This document shows, piece by piece, positions 55,395 to 63,130 of a DNA stretch of 64,000 nucleotides; within the stretch, counting starts at the first letter, position 1; each line of letters starts with the position of its first letter. The translations under genes were made by a program, and so were the position numbers. The notes under the pieces were generated by a model that was not told where the DNA came from, ran no database searches, and saw nothing but the letters and a program-made list of their open reading frames with translations. The stretch is from DAITAZ01 sp036824045 (lineage in GTDB: Bacteria > Pseudomonadota > Gammaproteobacteria > Burkholderiales > Rhodocyclaceae), in the NCBI GenBank assembly GCA_036824045.1, contig DAITAZ010000003.1:100159-164158 (forward strand), in the 5' to 3' direction.

Positions 55395-56432
55395 ATGACG
55401 ATCCGCCTCACGCAGTTTTCCCACGGCGGCGGTTGCGGCTGCAAGATTGCCCCGGCTGTCCTCTCCGACATTCTCTCCCAGTCGCCCATGGGCGCCTTGC
55501 CGCCAGAACTGCTGGTGGGCACCGAAAACAGTGACGATGCCGCGGTGTATCGCTTGAACGATAGCCAGGCCCTGGTGGCGACCACTGACTTCTTTACCCC
55601 CATCGTCGATGACCCGTCGGATTTCGGGCGCATCGCCGCCACCAATGCGCTTTCCGATGTCTACGCCATGGGTGGGCGGCCCATTCTGGCGCTGGCCATC
55701 GTTGGCATGCCGCTGGACAAGCTGCCGCTGGAGGTGATCGGGCAAATCCTCCAGGGCGGGCAGTCGGTGTGCGCGGCGGCAGGCATTCCCATCGCCGGCG
55801 GGCATTCCATCGACGTGCTGGAGCCCATCTACGGACTGGTGGCGCTGGGGTTGGTGCATCCGGACAAGGTCAAGCGCAATGCAGATGCCCGAGCCGGCGA
55901 CGTGCTGGTGCTCGGGAAGCCGCTGGGTGTGGGGGTGCTGAGCGCCGGGTTGAAGAAGGGGCTGCTGAGCACGGAAGGGTATGGCCAGATGATGCGCCAC
56001 ACCACCCGGCTCAATACCCCGGGCCCCGATCTTGCGGACATCCCCGGGGTACACGCCATGACTGACGTTACCGGCTTCGGGCTGGCGGGACATCTGCTGG
56101 AAATCTGTCGAGGTTCCGGGCTTGCCGCTCAGGTGCGCTTCGCTGATCTTCCGCTGGTGGAGGAGGCGGTCAGCCTGGCCCGCCAGGGTGTGGCGACGGG
56201 GGCTTCCGGCCGAAACTGGAAAAGCTATGGCGAGCAGGTGCGGCTGGCGCCAGGCGTTGAGGACTGGCAGCAGAAGCTCATCACCGATCCCCAGACCAGC
56301 GGTGGCCTGCTGGTGAGCTGTGCGCCCGAGGCGGTGGAAGCTGTGCTTGCCACGTTTGCCCGCCACGGTTTTGACACCGCCCGGACTATTGGTTCGCTGG
56401 CCGAAGGGCCAGCCGAGTTGCACCTTGTCTGA
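55395..56432 (+). CDS. selD: Selenide, water dikinase (selenophosphate synthase)
   Basis: Makes selenophosphate from selenide and ATP, the selenium donor for SelU and for Sec-tRNA synthesis. The 345-residue protein carries the catalytic N-terminus HGGGCGCK with Cys14, Cys16 and Lys17, which correspond to Cys17, Cys19 and Lys20 of E. coli. There is no UGA at this position, so it is the cysteine form. AIR-synthase-like domains follow (TTDFFTPIVDDPSDFG, DVTGFGLAGHLLE). No Shine-Dalgarno is obvious. selA and selB are not in the window, so tRNA selenation is the only selenium use supported here. Confidence 0.96.
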   Translation: MTIRLTQFSHGGGCGCKIAPAVLSDILSQSPMGALPPELLVGTENSDDAAVYRLNDSQALVATTDFFTPIVDDPSDFGRIAATNALSDVYAMGGRPILALAIVGMPLDKLPLEVIGQILQGGQSVCAAAGIPIAGGHSIDVLEPIYGLVALGLVHPDKVKRNADARAGDVLVLGKPLGVGVLSAGLKKGLLSTEGYGQMMRHTTRLNTPGPDLADIPGVHAMTDVTGFGLAGHLLEICRGSGLAAQVRFADLPLVEEAVSLARQGVATGASGRNWKSYGEQVRLAPGVEDWQQKLITDPQTSGGLLVSCAPEAVEAVLATFARHGFDTARTIGSLAEGPAELHLV

Positions 56433-57162
56433 TCTTCGACCGGTGCAGACGTCGTCCGCCAGGCACTTGCCTCTGGCTTCGGTTCTGGTTCCGCCCGGGC
56501 TGGACGGCACCAGCCTGGAAGCGGCTGCCTGGCCGCAGGCGCTCAGACGTCGACTGGGGCGCAACTGGTGGCTCAAGGCCATTGGCACCAGCGCGTTCAT
56601 GGCCGTATTTTTCGCTTTCTACCTGCATCTGCTGGCGGCCCCGGCGTTCACGCCGGCGCTCATGCCTCTGACGATGGTGGATGACTGGATCGCGTTTACG
56701 CCGCTGGCCCTGGGCTGGTATGCATCGCTGTGGCTGTACGTGACGCTTCCGCCGGCCTTGATTGCCGGCCGGGTGGAGTTGGTCCTCTACGGGGTATGGA
56801 TCGGGCTGTTGTGTGCCCTGGGGCTGACCATCTTCTACTTCTGGCCGACACTGACCCCGGTCCCGCCAGATATCGACTGGGCTGACTATCCGGGCTTTGA
56901 CGTGCTCAAGGGCGTGGATGCGCCGGGAAATGCCTGCCCCTCCTTGCATGTGGCCACCGCCTTTTTCTCGGGTTACTGGCTGCATGTGCTGTTGGGCCGC
57001 CTTGGGCTGGGCCGCAAGATCCTTGCGGGCAACTGGTTGTGGTGCCTGGCGATCATCTATTCGACGCTGGCGACCAAGCAGCATGTGTTTGTGGATGTGC
57101 TTGCCGGGCTCGTGCTCGGCGGCTTGTTCATCCTGATTTCCCGCCGTTTTCCGCTGGACTGA
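56425..57162 (+). CDS. PAP2-superfamily membrane phosphatase
   Basis: A protein of about 245 residues with five to six hydrophobic helices and PAP2 motifs GNACPSLHVATAFFSGYW and STLATKQHVFVDVLAG, containing both catalytic histidines. It would dephosphorylate a lipid phosphate or act as a lipid phosphotransferase at the inner membrane. The canonical KxxxxxxRP motif is not obvious, as in PAP2_3-type (inositol-phosphorylceramide synthase-like) members. The start is uncertain: TTG 56425 (overlapping selD) or GTG 56443; the frame opens at GTG 56320 inside selD. It lies 31 bases upstream of the radical SAM gene and may belong to the same pathway as the envelope-lipid genes that follow. Confidence 0.78.
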   Translation: MSDLRPVQTSSARHLPLASVLVPPGLDGTSLEAAAWPQALRRRLGRNWWLKAIGTSAFMAVFFAFYLHLLAAPAFTPALMPLTMVDDWIAFTPLALGWYASLWLYVTLPPALIAGRVELVLYGVWIGLLCALGLTIFYFWPTLTPVPPDIDWADYPGFDVLKGVDAPGNACPSLHVATAFFSGYWLHVLLGRLGLGRKILAGNWLWCLAIIYSTLATKQHVFVDVLAGLVLGGLFILISRRFPLD

Positions 57163-57193
57163 TCCATCGGCAGAACCTGAGGAGCTTCGTGCC

Positions 57194-58786
57194 ATGCGCG
57201 TGACACTCGTTCACCCCGCCGGATTCAACTTCGTGCCCGGCCAGCCGGATTTCTCCGTGCTGGCCAACCGCATGGCGCCCATCGGGCTCATCCAGCTTGC
57301 CGCCTGGCTGGAGCAGCATGGCCACCCGACCCAGGTGCACGACTGCCTGGGGCCCTACGCGCCGCCGGACATCGCCAGCAACGCCGAACAGGTTCTGGCC
57401 ACGGACCCGGAACTGGTGGGCTTCTCCGCCACCACCTCCGGCTTCATGGACGCCTTCGAGATCGCCGCCATCCTCAAGGCGCGGCGGCCGGAGATCCGCA
57501 TCGCCTTTGGCAACGTGCACGTGTCCTCCATCGGCGCGCCGATCCTGGAGCACTTCCCGGAAATCGACTATCTGTGCATCGGCGAGGGCGAAGGCGCCAT
57601 GCTGGATCTGGCTGAGGGCAAACCATTGGCCGGGATTGCCAACCTGGTCTATCGGGACGGCGGCCGTATCGTCTGCAACCCCCGGCGCAACCGCATCCTG
57701 GATCTGGACGAACTGCCCTTTCCCGCCTACGAGAAGCTGGCGGGCTTTCCCCACGGCTACCACCTGCCGCTGTTCAGCTACGAGAAGCGCCATGGCGCCA
57801 CGATGATCACCTCCCGCGGCTGCCCGTACACCTGCTCCTTCTGCGACCGGACGGTGTTCGAGCGGCTGTACAAGACCAATTCGGCCCGCTATGTGTACGA
57901 GCACATGAAGTACCTGCGGGACCGGTTCGGGGTGTATCACATCAACTTCTACGATGACCTCTTCACCGCCCACAAGAAGCGGGTGACCGAGCTGTGCCAG
58001 TTGTTGATCGACGCACCACTGGGGATGAACTTCAATTGCGCCATCCGCACCGGCCACACCTCCGACGAGATGCTGCGCATGCTCAAGCAGGCCGGGGCAT
58101 TGATGGTGTCCATGGGCATCGAGTCCGCCGACCCGGGCATGATGGAACGGCACAAGGCGGGGGTAACCCTGGAAGCGGTGAAGAAAACCGTGGAGCAGAT
58201 CCACGCGGCAGGGCTGCGGGCCAAGGGCCTGTTCATCTTCGGCCTGCCGGGCGAGACGCCGGAGACGCTCAAGACCACCAGCGATTTCATCCTCTCCCTG
58301 GACCTGGACGAGATGAACATGACCAAGTTCAGCCCCATGTACGGCGCCCCCATCTGGGACGAGTGCGTGGGCGGCGCCAGCGGCGAGTTCCATGAGGACT
58401 GGCGGCTGATGAACTGCCTGAACTTCGTGTTCAAGCCGGATGGTTTCGGCTCGCGAGAGGAGATGGATGCCCTCTACAACTGGCACGTGCGCCGTTACTA
58501 CGACAGCAAGGGCTACCGCCGCCGCTTCGCCCGCCGCCTGTGGCAGCACCGCTGGAGCTTGTGGCACGTGGTGAAACACCTCCCCCGCATCATCCAGGCG
58601 GCCCGCTATTTCAGCGCCAACAAGGCGCAGCTTGAACGGCTGAGCCGGGACTTCCCTGCGCACCCCCGCCAGCCAAAGGGCTTGCAGCCCTATCTGAGCC
58701 CGGAGCTGCGGGCAGATGCGATTGCGGCCATGTCGCCGGTCAAGGTGTCCCGGCGGGTCCGACCGCAAGAGGCAGCTTCGGCCTGA
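57194..58786 (+). CDS. B12-binding-domain radical SAM protein
   Basis: A 530-residue enzyme. A cobalamin-binding-like Rossmann domain (1-150; VTLVHPAGFNFVPGQPDFS, LVGFSATTSGF) precedes a radical SAM core with cluster cysteines C210, C214 and C217 (SRGCPYTCSFC). IESADPGMMERHKAGV and GLFIFGLPGETPET are core segments shared with B12-dependent methylases and the BchE/HpnJ-like group. The C-terminal 110 residues are basic and helical (RRRFARRLWQHRWSLW). GAGGAG lies nine bases before ATG 57194. Codon choice is markedly G/C-ended. The substrate is unknown; its position just before the halogenase-chorismatase operon suggests a tailoring role (for example C-methylation or cyclisation) on the same product. 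Confidence 0.88.
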   Translation: MRVTLVHPAGFNFVPGQPDFSVLANRMAPIGLIQLAAWLEQHGHPTQVHDCLGPYAPPDIASNAEQVLATDPELVGFSATTSGFMDAFEIAAILKARRPEIRIAFGNVHVSSIGAPILEHFPEIDYLCIGEGEGAMLDLAEGKPLAGIANLVYRDGGRIVCNPRRNRILDLDELPFPAYEKLAGFPHGYHLPLFSYEKRHGATMITSRGCPYTCSFCDRTVFERLYKTNSARYVYEHMKYLRDRFGVYHINFYDDLFTAHKKRVTELCQLLIDAPLGMNFNCAIRTGHTSDEMLRMLKQAGALMVSMGIESADPGMMERHKAGVTLEAVKKTVEQIHAAGLRAKGLFIFGLPGETPETLKTTSDFILSLDLDEMNMTKFSPMYGAPIWDECVGGASGEFHEDWRLMNCLNFVFKPDGFGSREEMDALYNWHVRRYYDSKGYRRRFARRLWQHRWSLWHVVKHLPRIIQAARYFSANKAQLERLSRDFPAHPRQPKGLQPYLSPELRADAIAAMSPVKVSRRVRPQEAASA

Positions 58787-58903
58787 TCGGGGCGGCGGGG
58801 CGTGCGTGCTCACCGTCCCCGCCTGGGCATCCTGACGCTGTAAACCGGCAATAGTCCCCCAGGCGCTTGGGCGCGGGCGCTCACGCCCTTTCCCGGGGAG
58901 GGG

Positions 58904-58941
58904 TACAATCCCGGCTGATTGCGGCGCCGAAAGGGCGCCGC
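58904..58941 (+). promoter_or_regulatory. Candidate promoter and leader hairpin of the halogenase operon
   Basis: TACAAT (58904-58909) is a good -10 hexamer; the base 17 positions upstream begins TCACGC, a poor -35. The transcript leader would carry the perfect hairpin GCGGCGCC-GAAAG-GGCGCCGC (58921-58941) before the ribosome site. It is the only non-coding space between 57.2 and 63.1 kb, so a promoter here is likely, though the exact site is a guess. Confidence 0.4.
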
Positions 58942-58979
58942 GCGTCGTATTGGGGGAGAAGATGGAGCAGGGGCAAGGC

Positions 58980-60308
58980 ATGGCCGACGCTCAAGTTGAG
59001 GCGTGCGATGTGCTGGTGATCGGTGGCGGGCCGGCGGGGTGTACGGTCGCGCCGCTGCTGGCGGAAAAAGGGTACAAGGTCGTGCTGCTGGAAAAAGCCC
59101 GCCATCCGCGCTTCCATATTGGCGAATCCCTGCTGCCGGCGAATCTCAAGTTGTTCGAGCGGCTGGGTGTGGCGGACGAAGTGCGGGCGATCGGGATGGA
59201 AAAATGGGGGGCCGAGTTTGTTTCGCCCTGGCATGCCCACCGGCAGGTCTTCCACTTCGGCGACGCCTGGGACAAATCCATGCCCTATGCCTACCAGGTG
59301 ATGCGCTCAAGATTCGACGAAATCCTGATCCGCAATGCGCAGCGCAAGGGCGTCGAGGTGTGCGAAGGGTGGCGGGCCCGGGGGGTGGATTTTGCTCCCG
59401 ATCACAGCAGTGCCCTGATCCGGGCTGAGTACGAGGATGGGTCGGAGCGCCGGTGGCGTGCCCGCTTCGTCGTGGATGCCTCGGGCCGGGACACTTTCCT
59501 CGCCAACCGCTTCCAGATCAAGCACCGCAACCCCAAGCACAACAGTTCTGCGGTGTATGGGCATTTCCATCGGGCCCGCCGGCATGAGGGACAGGCGGAG
59601 GGCCATATCACCATTTTCTGGTTCGAGCACGGGTGGTTCTGGTTCATTCCCATGCAGGACGACGTGACCAGCGTTGGCATGGTGACCTGGCCCTATTTCA
59701 TGAAGACCAAGGGCAGCCGCAGCCTGGAACAGTTCCTTCAGGACGGCATCCGCATGTGTCCGGCGCTGGCGGAGCGCCTGCAGGACGCGGCGCTGTGCAA
59801 CGAGGTGGAAGCCACCGGGAATTTTTCCTACGTGTCGGAGCGTAACCACGGCCCCAACTATGTGCTTCTTGGGGATGCCTTTGCCTTCATCGACCCGGTG
59901 TTTTCGTCGGGCGTGCTGCTGGCCATGAATGGCGGGCAGATGGCGGCGGAAGCGATCGACACCTGTCTCAGCCGTCCCGATGCCGCGCCTGCCGCCCTCA
60001 AGGCGTTCGACAAGGCCATGCGCCATGGCCCCAAAGAGTTCTCCTGGTTCATTTACCGCGTGACCAACCCCACCATGCGCGAGATGTTCATGGGGCCGCG
60101 CAATACCTTGCGCACCAAAGAGGCCTTGCTGTCGGTCCTGGCGGGGGACATCTTTGGCAGCACACCCATCTGGCGTTCGGTGTTTGCCTTCAAGGTGCTC
60201 TACTACATCGCGTCGGCCTTCAACCTGCGCCGCACGTGGATGGCCTGGCGCAAACGGCGTTTCAACATCCGCCCGGTGGACGGGGTGGAGTTCGGCAAGG
60301 GGGCGTGA
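58980..60308 (+). CDS. FAD-dependent halogenase-like monooxygenase
   Basis: A 442-residue flavoprotein. The FAD-binding GGGPAG motif lies at residues 15-20. RFHIGESLLP (44-53) is the halogenase/PHBH-like variant. Lys75 in GMEKWGAEF lies where halogenases keep their catalytic Lys79. WFWFIPM matches the WxWxIP motif that distinguishes halogenases from ordinary monooxygenases, and DAFAFIDPVFSSGV is the conserved C-terminal FAD segment. It would use FADH2, O2 and halide to brominate or chlorinate an aromatic ring. ATG 58980 has AGGGG six bases upstream; ATG 58962 is an alternative. Its TGA overlaps the chorismatase GTG. A geranylgeranyl-reductase-like oxidase cannot be excluded. Confidence 0.85.
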   Translation: MADAQVEACDVLVIGGGPAGCTVAPLLAEKGYKVVLLEKARHPRFHIGESLLPANLKLFERLGVADEVRAIGMEKWGAEFVSPWHAHRQVFHFGDAWDKSMPYAYQVMRSRFDEILIRNAQRKGVEVCEGWRARGVDFAPDHSSALIRAEYEDGSERRWRARFVVDASGRDTFLANRFQIKHRNPKHNSSAVYGHFHRARRHEGQAEGHITIFWFEHGWFWFIPMQDDVTSVGMVTWPYFMKTKGSRSLEQFLQDGIRMCPALAERLQDAALCNEVEATGNFSYVSERNHGPNYVLLGDAFAFIDPVFSSGVLLAMNGGQMAAEAIDTCLSRPDAAPAALKAFDKAMRHGPKEFSWFIYRVTNPTMREMFMGPRNTLRTKEALLSVLAGDIFGSTPIWRSVFAFKVLYYIASAFNLRRTWMAWRKRRFNIRPVDGVEFGKGA

Positions 60309-61336
60309 GCAGCGCTGTGCCTTCCAGTCTTTTTGTGGCATCGCCTCCCGGTCTGACAACAGGCTTTGCCTCGGCAGGTGAACTCGCCGGTGGTGCGCTG
60401 CTGGGTGCGATCGTGCCCGAAGCATTGCCGCCTGCTTTGGATGGAGTGCCCAGCCTGGTGATTGGGGCGCCGGTTCTGGCAGGCGGGGAATGGGGGCCGG
60501 AGGTGGTCCGTGCGCACGGGCCGGTTCGGAGCGGTGTGGCGGAAGGGATCTCCTACCGGGCCGATGGCCGGCTGCTGTTCGGTGTGCTGATGCTGGAGGA
60601 GCGCGCGCAGGGCCGGGACGATGGTGCCACGCCGCTGCAGGCGGCGGCTGAAGCAGCCTATGGACGCATTTTCCGTCTGATGGAGGCCTTGGCCTACCCG
60701 CACCTGTGGCGGGCCTGGAACTACATGGCGGACATCAACGGGGAGAGTTTTGGTCTGGAGCGCTATCGCCAGTTCAACGTTGGCCGCTACGATGCCTTCG
60801 TGGCGGCCGGGCGCTTGCAGCGGGCTTCGGTGCCCGCCGCCTGTGCGCTGGGGGTAGCGGAAGGGCCCTTGCGTATCGCGTTCCTGGCCAGCCGCCTGCC
60901 TGCGTTGCCGGTGGAGAATCCCCGCCAGATGAGTGCCTATGAATACCCGCCCGACTATGGCCCGCGCAGTCCCACTTTTGCCCGGGCGGCGCTGGCGGAG
61001 CTAGGCGGTGAGGAATTGCTCTTCGTGTCCGGGACGGCCAGCATCGTGGGGCACTTGACCCGGCATCGGGGGGATGTGGCCGGCCAGGCTCGCGAAACCC
61101 TGGAGAACATCGACGCGTTGCTGGCCGAGGTTGGGCGACTGAGCCGCCCGTGGGCGCAGGAAGCGCTTGCCTATCGGATCTACGTGCGCGACGCCGCCAG
61201 CCTGCAGGCCGTGCGCGTGGTGGCGGAGGGACGCCTGGGTGCCCACGTTCCCATGACCTATGTTCAGGCTGACATCTGTCGGGCGGATCTCCTGCTGGAG
61301 ATCGAAGCTTGCGGCGCGAGGCCTTGTGATGCCTAG
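60305..61336 (+). CDS. Chorismatase, XanB2/Hyg5/FkbO family
   Basis: A 343-residue chorismate-hydrolysing enzyme. Family members release pyruvate and give 3-hydroxybenzoate (Hyg5, XanB2) or a dihydroxycyclohexadiene acid (FkbO). Conserved segments include LMEALAYPHLWRAWNYMADIN, ERYRQFNVGRYDAF, ENPRQMSAYEYPPDYGPRSPTF, FVSGTASIVGHLTRHRGDV and the C-terminal MTYVQADICRADLLLEIE. The Cys in QADIC is, from memory, the residue that marks the 3-hydroxybenzoate type; this needs checking. 3-Hydroxybenzoate is the starter of xanthomonadin-type aryl polyenes and also feeds ubiquinone synthesis in Xanthomonas. The start GTG overlaps the halogenase stop (GTGA) behind AAGGGGG. Confidence 0.92.
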   Translation: MSSAVPSSLFVASPPGLTTGFASAGELAGGALLGAIVPEALPPALDGVPSLVIGAPVLAGGEWGPEVVRAHGPVRSGVAEGISYRADGRLLFGVLMLEERAQGRDDGATPLQAAAEAAYGRIFRLMEALAYPHLWRAWNYMADINGESFGLERYRQFNVGRYDAFVAAGRLQRASVPAACALGVAEGPLRIAFLASRLPALPVENPRQMSAYEYPPDYGPRSPTFARAALAELGGEELLFVSGTASIVGHLTRHRGDVAGQARETLENIDALLAEVGRLSRPWAQEALAYRIYVRDAASLQAVRVVAEGRLGAHVPMTYVQADICRADLLLEIEACGARPCDA

Positions 61337-62327
61337 GCAACTGCGAGACTCGGGATGGATTGACTGCGCCGGCAAGACGGGCGGTCCATATTGCTCCGAT
61401 GTTTCGTCGCAGAGGCCTGCCAGGCGTCCCGAAACGGGAAAAATCCCGCCTCGCGCTCCTGCCCGGTTGGCCACGCTCACCCACGGCAGGAAAGCTCCGG
61501 GAGCCCGCCTGTCTTGCGTCCTGGCAACATTGCTGTGGGTGGCCACGGCCCATGCCGCAGAAGAGAAGCCCTTGTGGGAGGCGGGTGTGGGCGTGGCAGC
61601 GCTGAGCTTTCCAGCCTATCGGGGGGCGGCCAAACGCCATGACTTTGTGATGCCCGTGCCGTATTTCACCTACCACGGGGATTTCCTCAAGGCGGATCGG
61701 CACGGGGTGCGCGGCAGTCTGTTCGATTCCGATCGGGTGGATCTGGTGCTGAGCGTCTCGGCCTCGCCGCCCACCCGCAGCGACGATGTGCCCGAGCGGG
61801 CGGGGATGGAGAATCTCAAACCGACAGCAGAGCTGGGGCCGCAACTGGACCTGACCCTGTGGCGCAATGCCAGCCACAGCCGCTACCTCAAGCTACGCCT
61901 GCCGGTGCGCGCGGCTTTCTCCCTTGAGCGCACTCCTCAGGCGCTGGGCTGGATTTTCTCGCCCAACCTGAACCTGGATGTGACGGATGTGCCAGCGCTG
62001 CCCGGATGGAACTTCGGTCTGGTCGCGGGGCCGATCTATGCCACCCGCCGCCAGCACGACTACTTTTACAGCGTGGCGCCTTCCGAGGCGACCTCTGCGC
62101 GGCCGGCTTTCTCCGCTCCCGGGGGATACAGTGGCAGCCAGTTGCTGCTGTCTGCCAGCCGTCGCTTCCAACGTACCTGGGTGGGCGCTTTCGTGCGGTA
62201 TGACACGCTGCGCGGGGCGGTTTTCGAAGAGAGCCCGGTGGTCGCCCGGCGCAGCTTCCTGGCCGCCGGAGTGGCCGTGTCCTGGGTGATCGGTGAGTCT
62301 TCCCGCCGGGTGCAGGTGGATGAGTAA
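61329..62327 (+). CDS. MipA/OmpV-family outer-membrane protein
   Basis: A beta-barrel envelope protein of the MipA/OmpV family. AGVGVAALSFPAYRGAAKRHDFVMPVPYFTYHGDFLKADRHGVRG, ELGPQLDLTLWRN and the C-terminal FLAAGVAVSWVI segments are typical. ATG 61329 overlaps the chorismatase stop and has GAGG seven bases upstream, giving 332 residues. The hydrophobic signal sequence (LSCVLATLLWVATAHA) then begins only near residue 60. A later start such as TTG 61467 (286 residues) would place it normally, so the start is unresolved. MipA proteins scaffold murein enzymes, but paralogues occur in pigment and polymyxin-response operons. Here it may help place the operon product in the outer membrane. Confidence 0.85.
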   Translation: MPRQLRDSGWIDCAGKTGGPYCSDVSSQRPARRPETGKIPPRAPARLATLTHGRKAPGARLSCVLATLLWVATAHAAEEKPLWEAGVGVAALSFPAYRGAAKRHDFVMPVPYFTYHGDFLKADRHGVRGSLFDSDRVDLVLSVSASPPTRSDDVPERAGMENLKPTAELGPQLDLTLWRNASHSRYLKLRLPVRAAFSLERTPQALGWIFSPNLNLDVTDVPALPGWNFGLVAGPIYATRRQHDYFYSVAPSEATSARPAFSAPGGYSGSQLLLSASRRFQRTWVGAFVRYDTLRGAVFEESPVVARRSFLAAGVAVSWVIGESSRRVQVDE

Positions 62328-63108
62328 GATCGCCCGGGGCTTGGGCCGCGCACTGTTCACCGCCTACGAGTACGCGGCCATGGTGGTGGGCCTGAGTCTG
62401 CTGGCGGTGATCTGCCTGGCCTGGACGCCCTTTGCCATGCTGCTCAATCCGCTGCTGCCCGAAGCCCTGGGCGCCAAGGTCGGGCGGCTGGCCATCACCA
62501 TCGGCTTCCGGCTCTACCTCACCCTGCTGCAGCTATTCTGCGCTTGCCGTTTCGATCTGGCGGCGCTGGACGCGTTGCGCAGCGAAGACTCCCTGATCGT
62601 GGTGGCCAATCACCCCTCCTTGCTGGACGCGGTGATGATCGTCTCCCGCCTGCCCAACGCCGTCTGCGTGATGAAGGCTGCGCTGATGGACAATGTGCTG
62701 CTCGGGGCCGGGGCGCGCATGGCCCGGTACATCCGCAACGACGCGCCCCTGGTGCTGGTGCGTGGCGCCCGGGAGGCGCTGCGGCGGGGCTCGCACCTGG
62801 TGATTTTCCCCGAAGGCTCGCGCACGCGGGATTTCCCGCTGGATACTTTCTCCAAGTCCTCGGCGCTGATCGCCCGCCACAGCAAGGTGCCGGTGCAGGC
62901 GGTGTTCATCGACTTCAGTTCGCCCTACCTGGGCAAGGCGTGGCCGCTGTTCCGCAAGCCAGAACTGCCTCTGCGCTTTAGCGCCCGGTTGGGCCGCAGG
63001 TTTGAGGTCACTGGCGATGCCACCCGTTTCACGGCCGAACTGGAACAGTACTACCGCCAGGAAATGGCCGAACACCCGCCCCTCCGGCCCCGCCGTCTGG
63101 CGGGGTGA
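62320..63108 (+). CDS. Lysophospholipid acyltransferase-family protein
   Basis: A 262-residue PlsC-like acyltransferase anchored by hydrophobic helices at about 20-60. The catalytic HxxxxD motif reads NHPSLLDAV and the acceptor motif is FPEGSRTRD; ARYIRNDAP and VFIDFSSPYLGKAW follow. Xanthomonadin and aryl-polyene clusters contain such enzymes, presumed to join the polyene acid to a lipid or glycosyl acceptor. ATG 62320 overlaps the MipA stop by 8 bases (ATGAGTAA) with AGGTGG ahead, showing coupling. A general lysophospholipid role is the alternative. Confidence 0.88.
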   Translation: MSKIARGLGRALFTAYEYAAMVVGLSLLAVICLAWTPFAMLLNPLLPEALGAKVGRLAITIGFRLYLTLLQLFCACRFDLAALDALRSEDSLIVVANHPSLLDAVMIVSRLPNAVCVMKAALMDNVLLGAGARMARYIRNDAPLVLVRGAREALRRGSHLVIFPEGSRTRDFPLDTFSKSSALIARHSKVPVQAVFIDFSSPYLGKAWPLFRKPELPLRFSARLGRRFEVTGDATRFTAELEQYYRQEMAEHPPLRPRRLAG

Positions 63109-63130
63109 AGAATCGTCGCAGCCTGGAATC

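Noticed and set aside
55320..56600. Long minus-strand open frame upstream of selU
   Set aside because: It is the shadow of selD in the opposite frame; the SelU family begins at 55319.
58787..58900. Terminator after the radical SAM gene
   Set aside because: GC-rich local pairing exists but no clear stem followed by a T-run.
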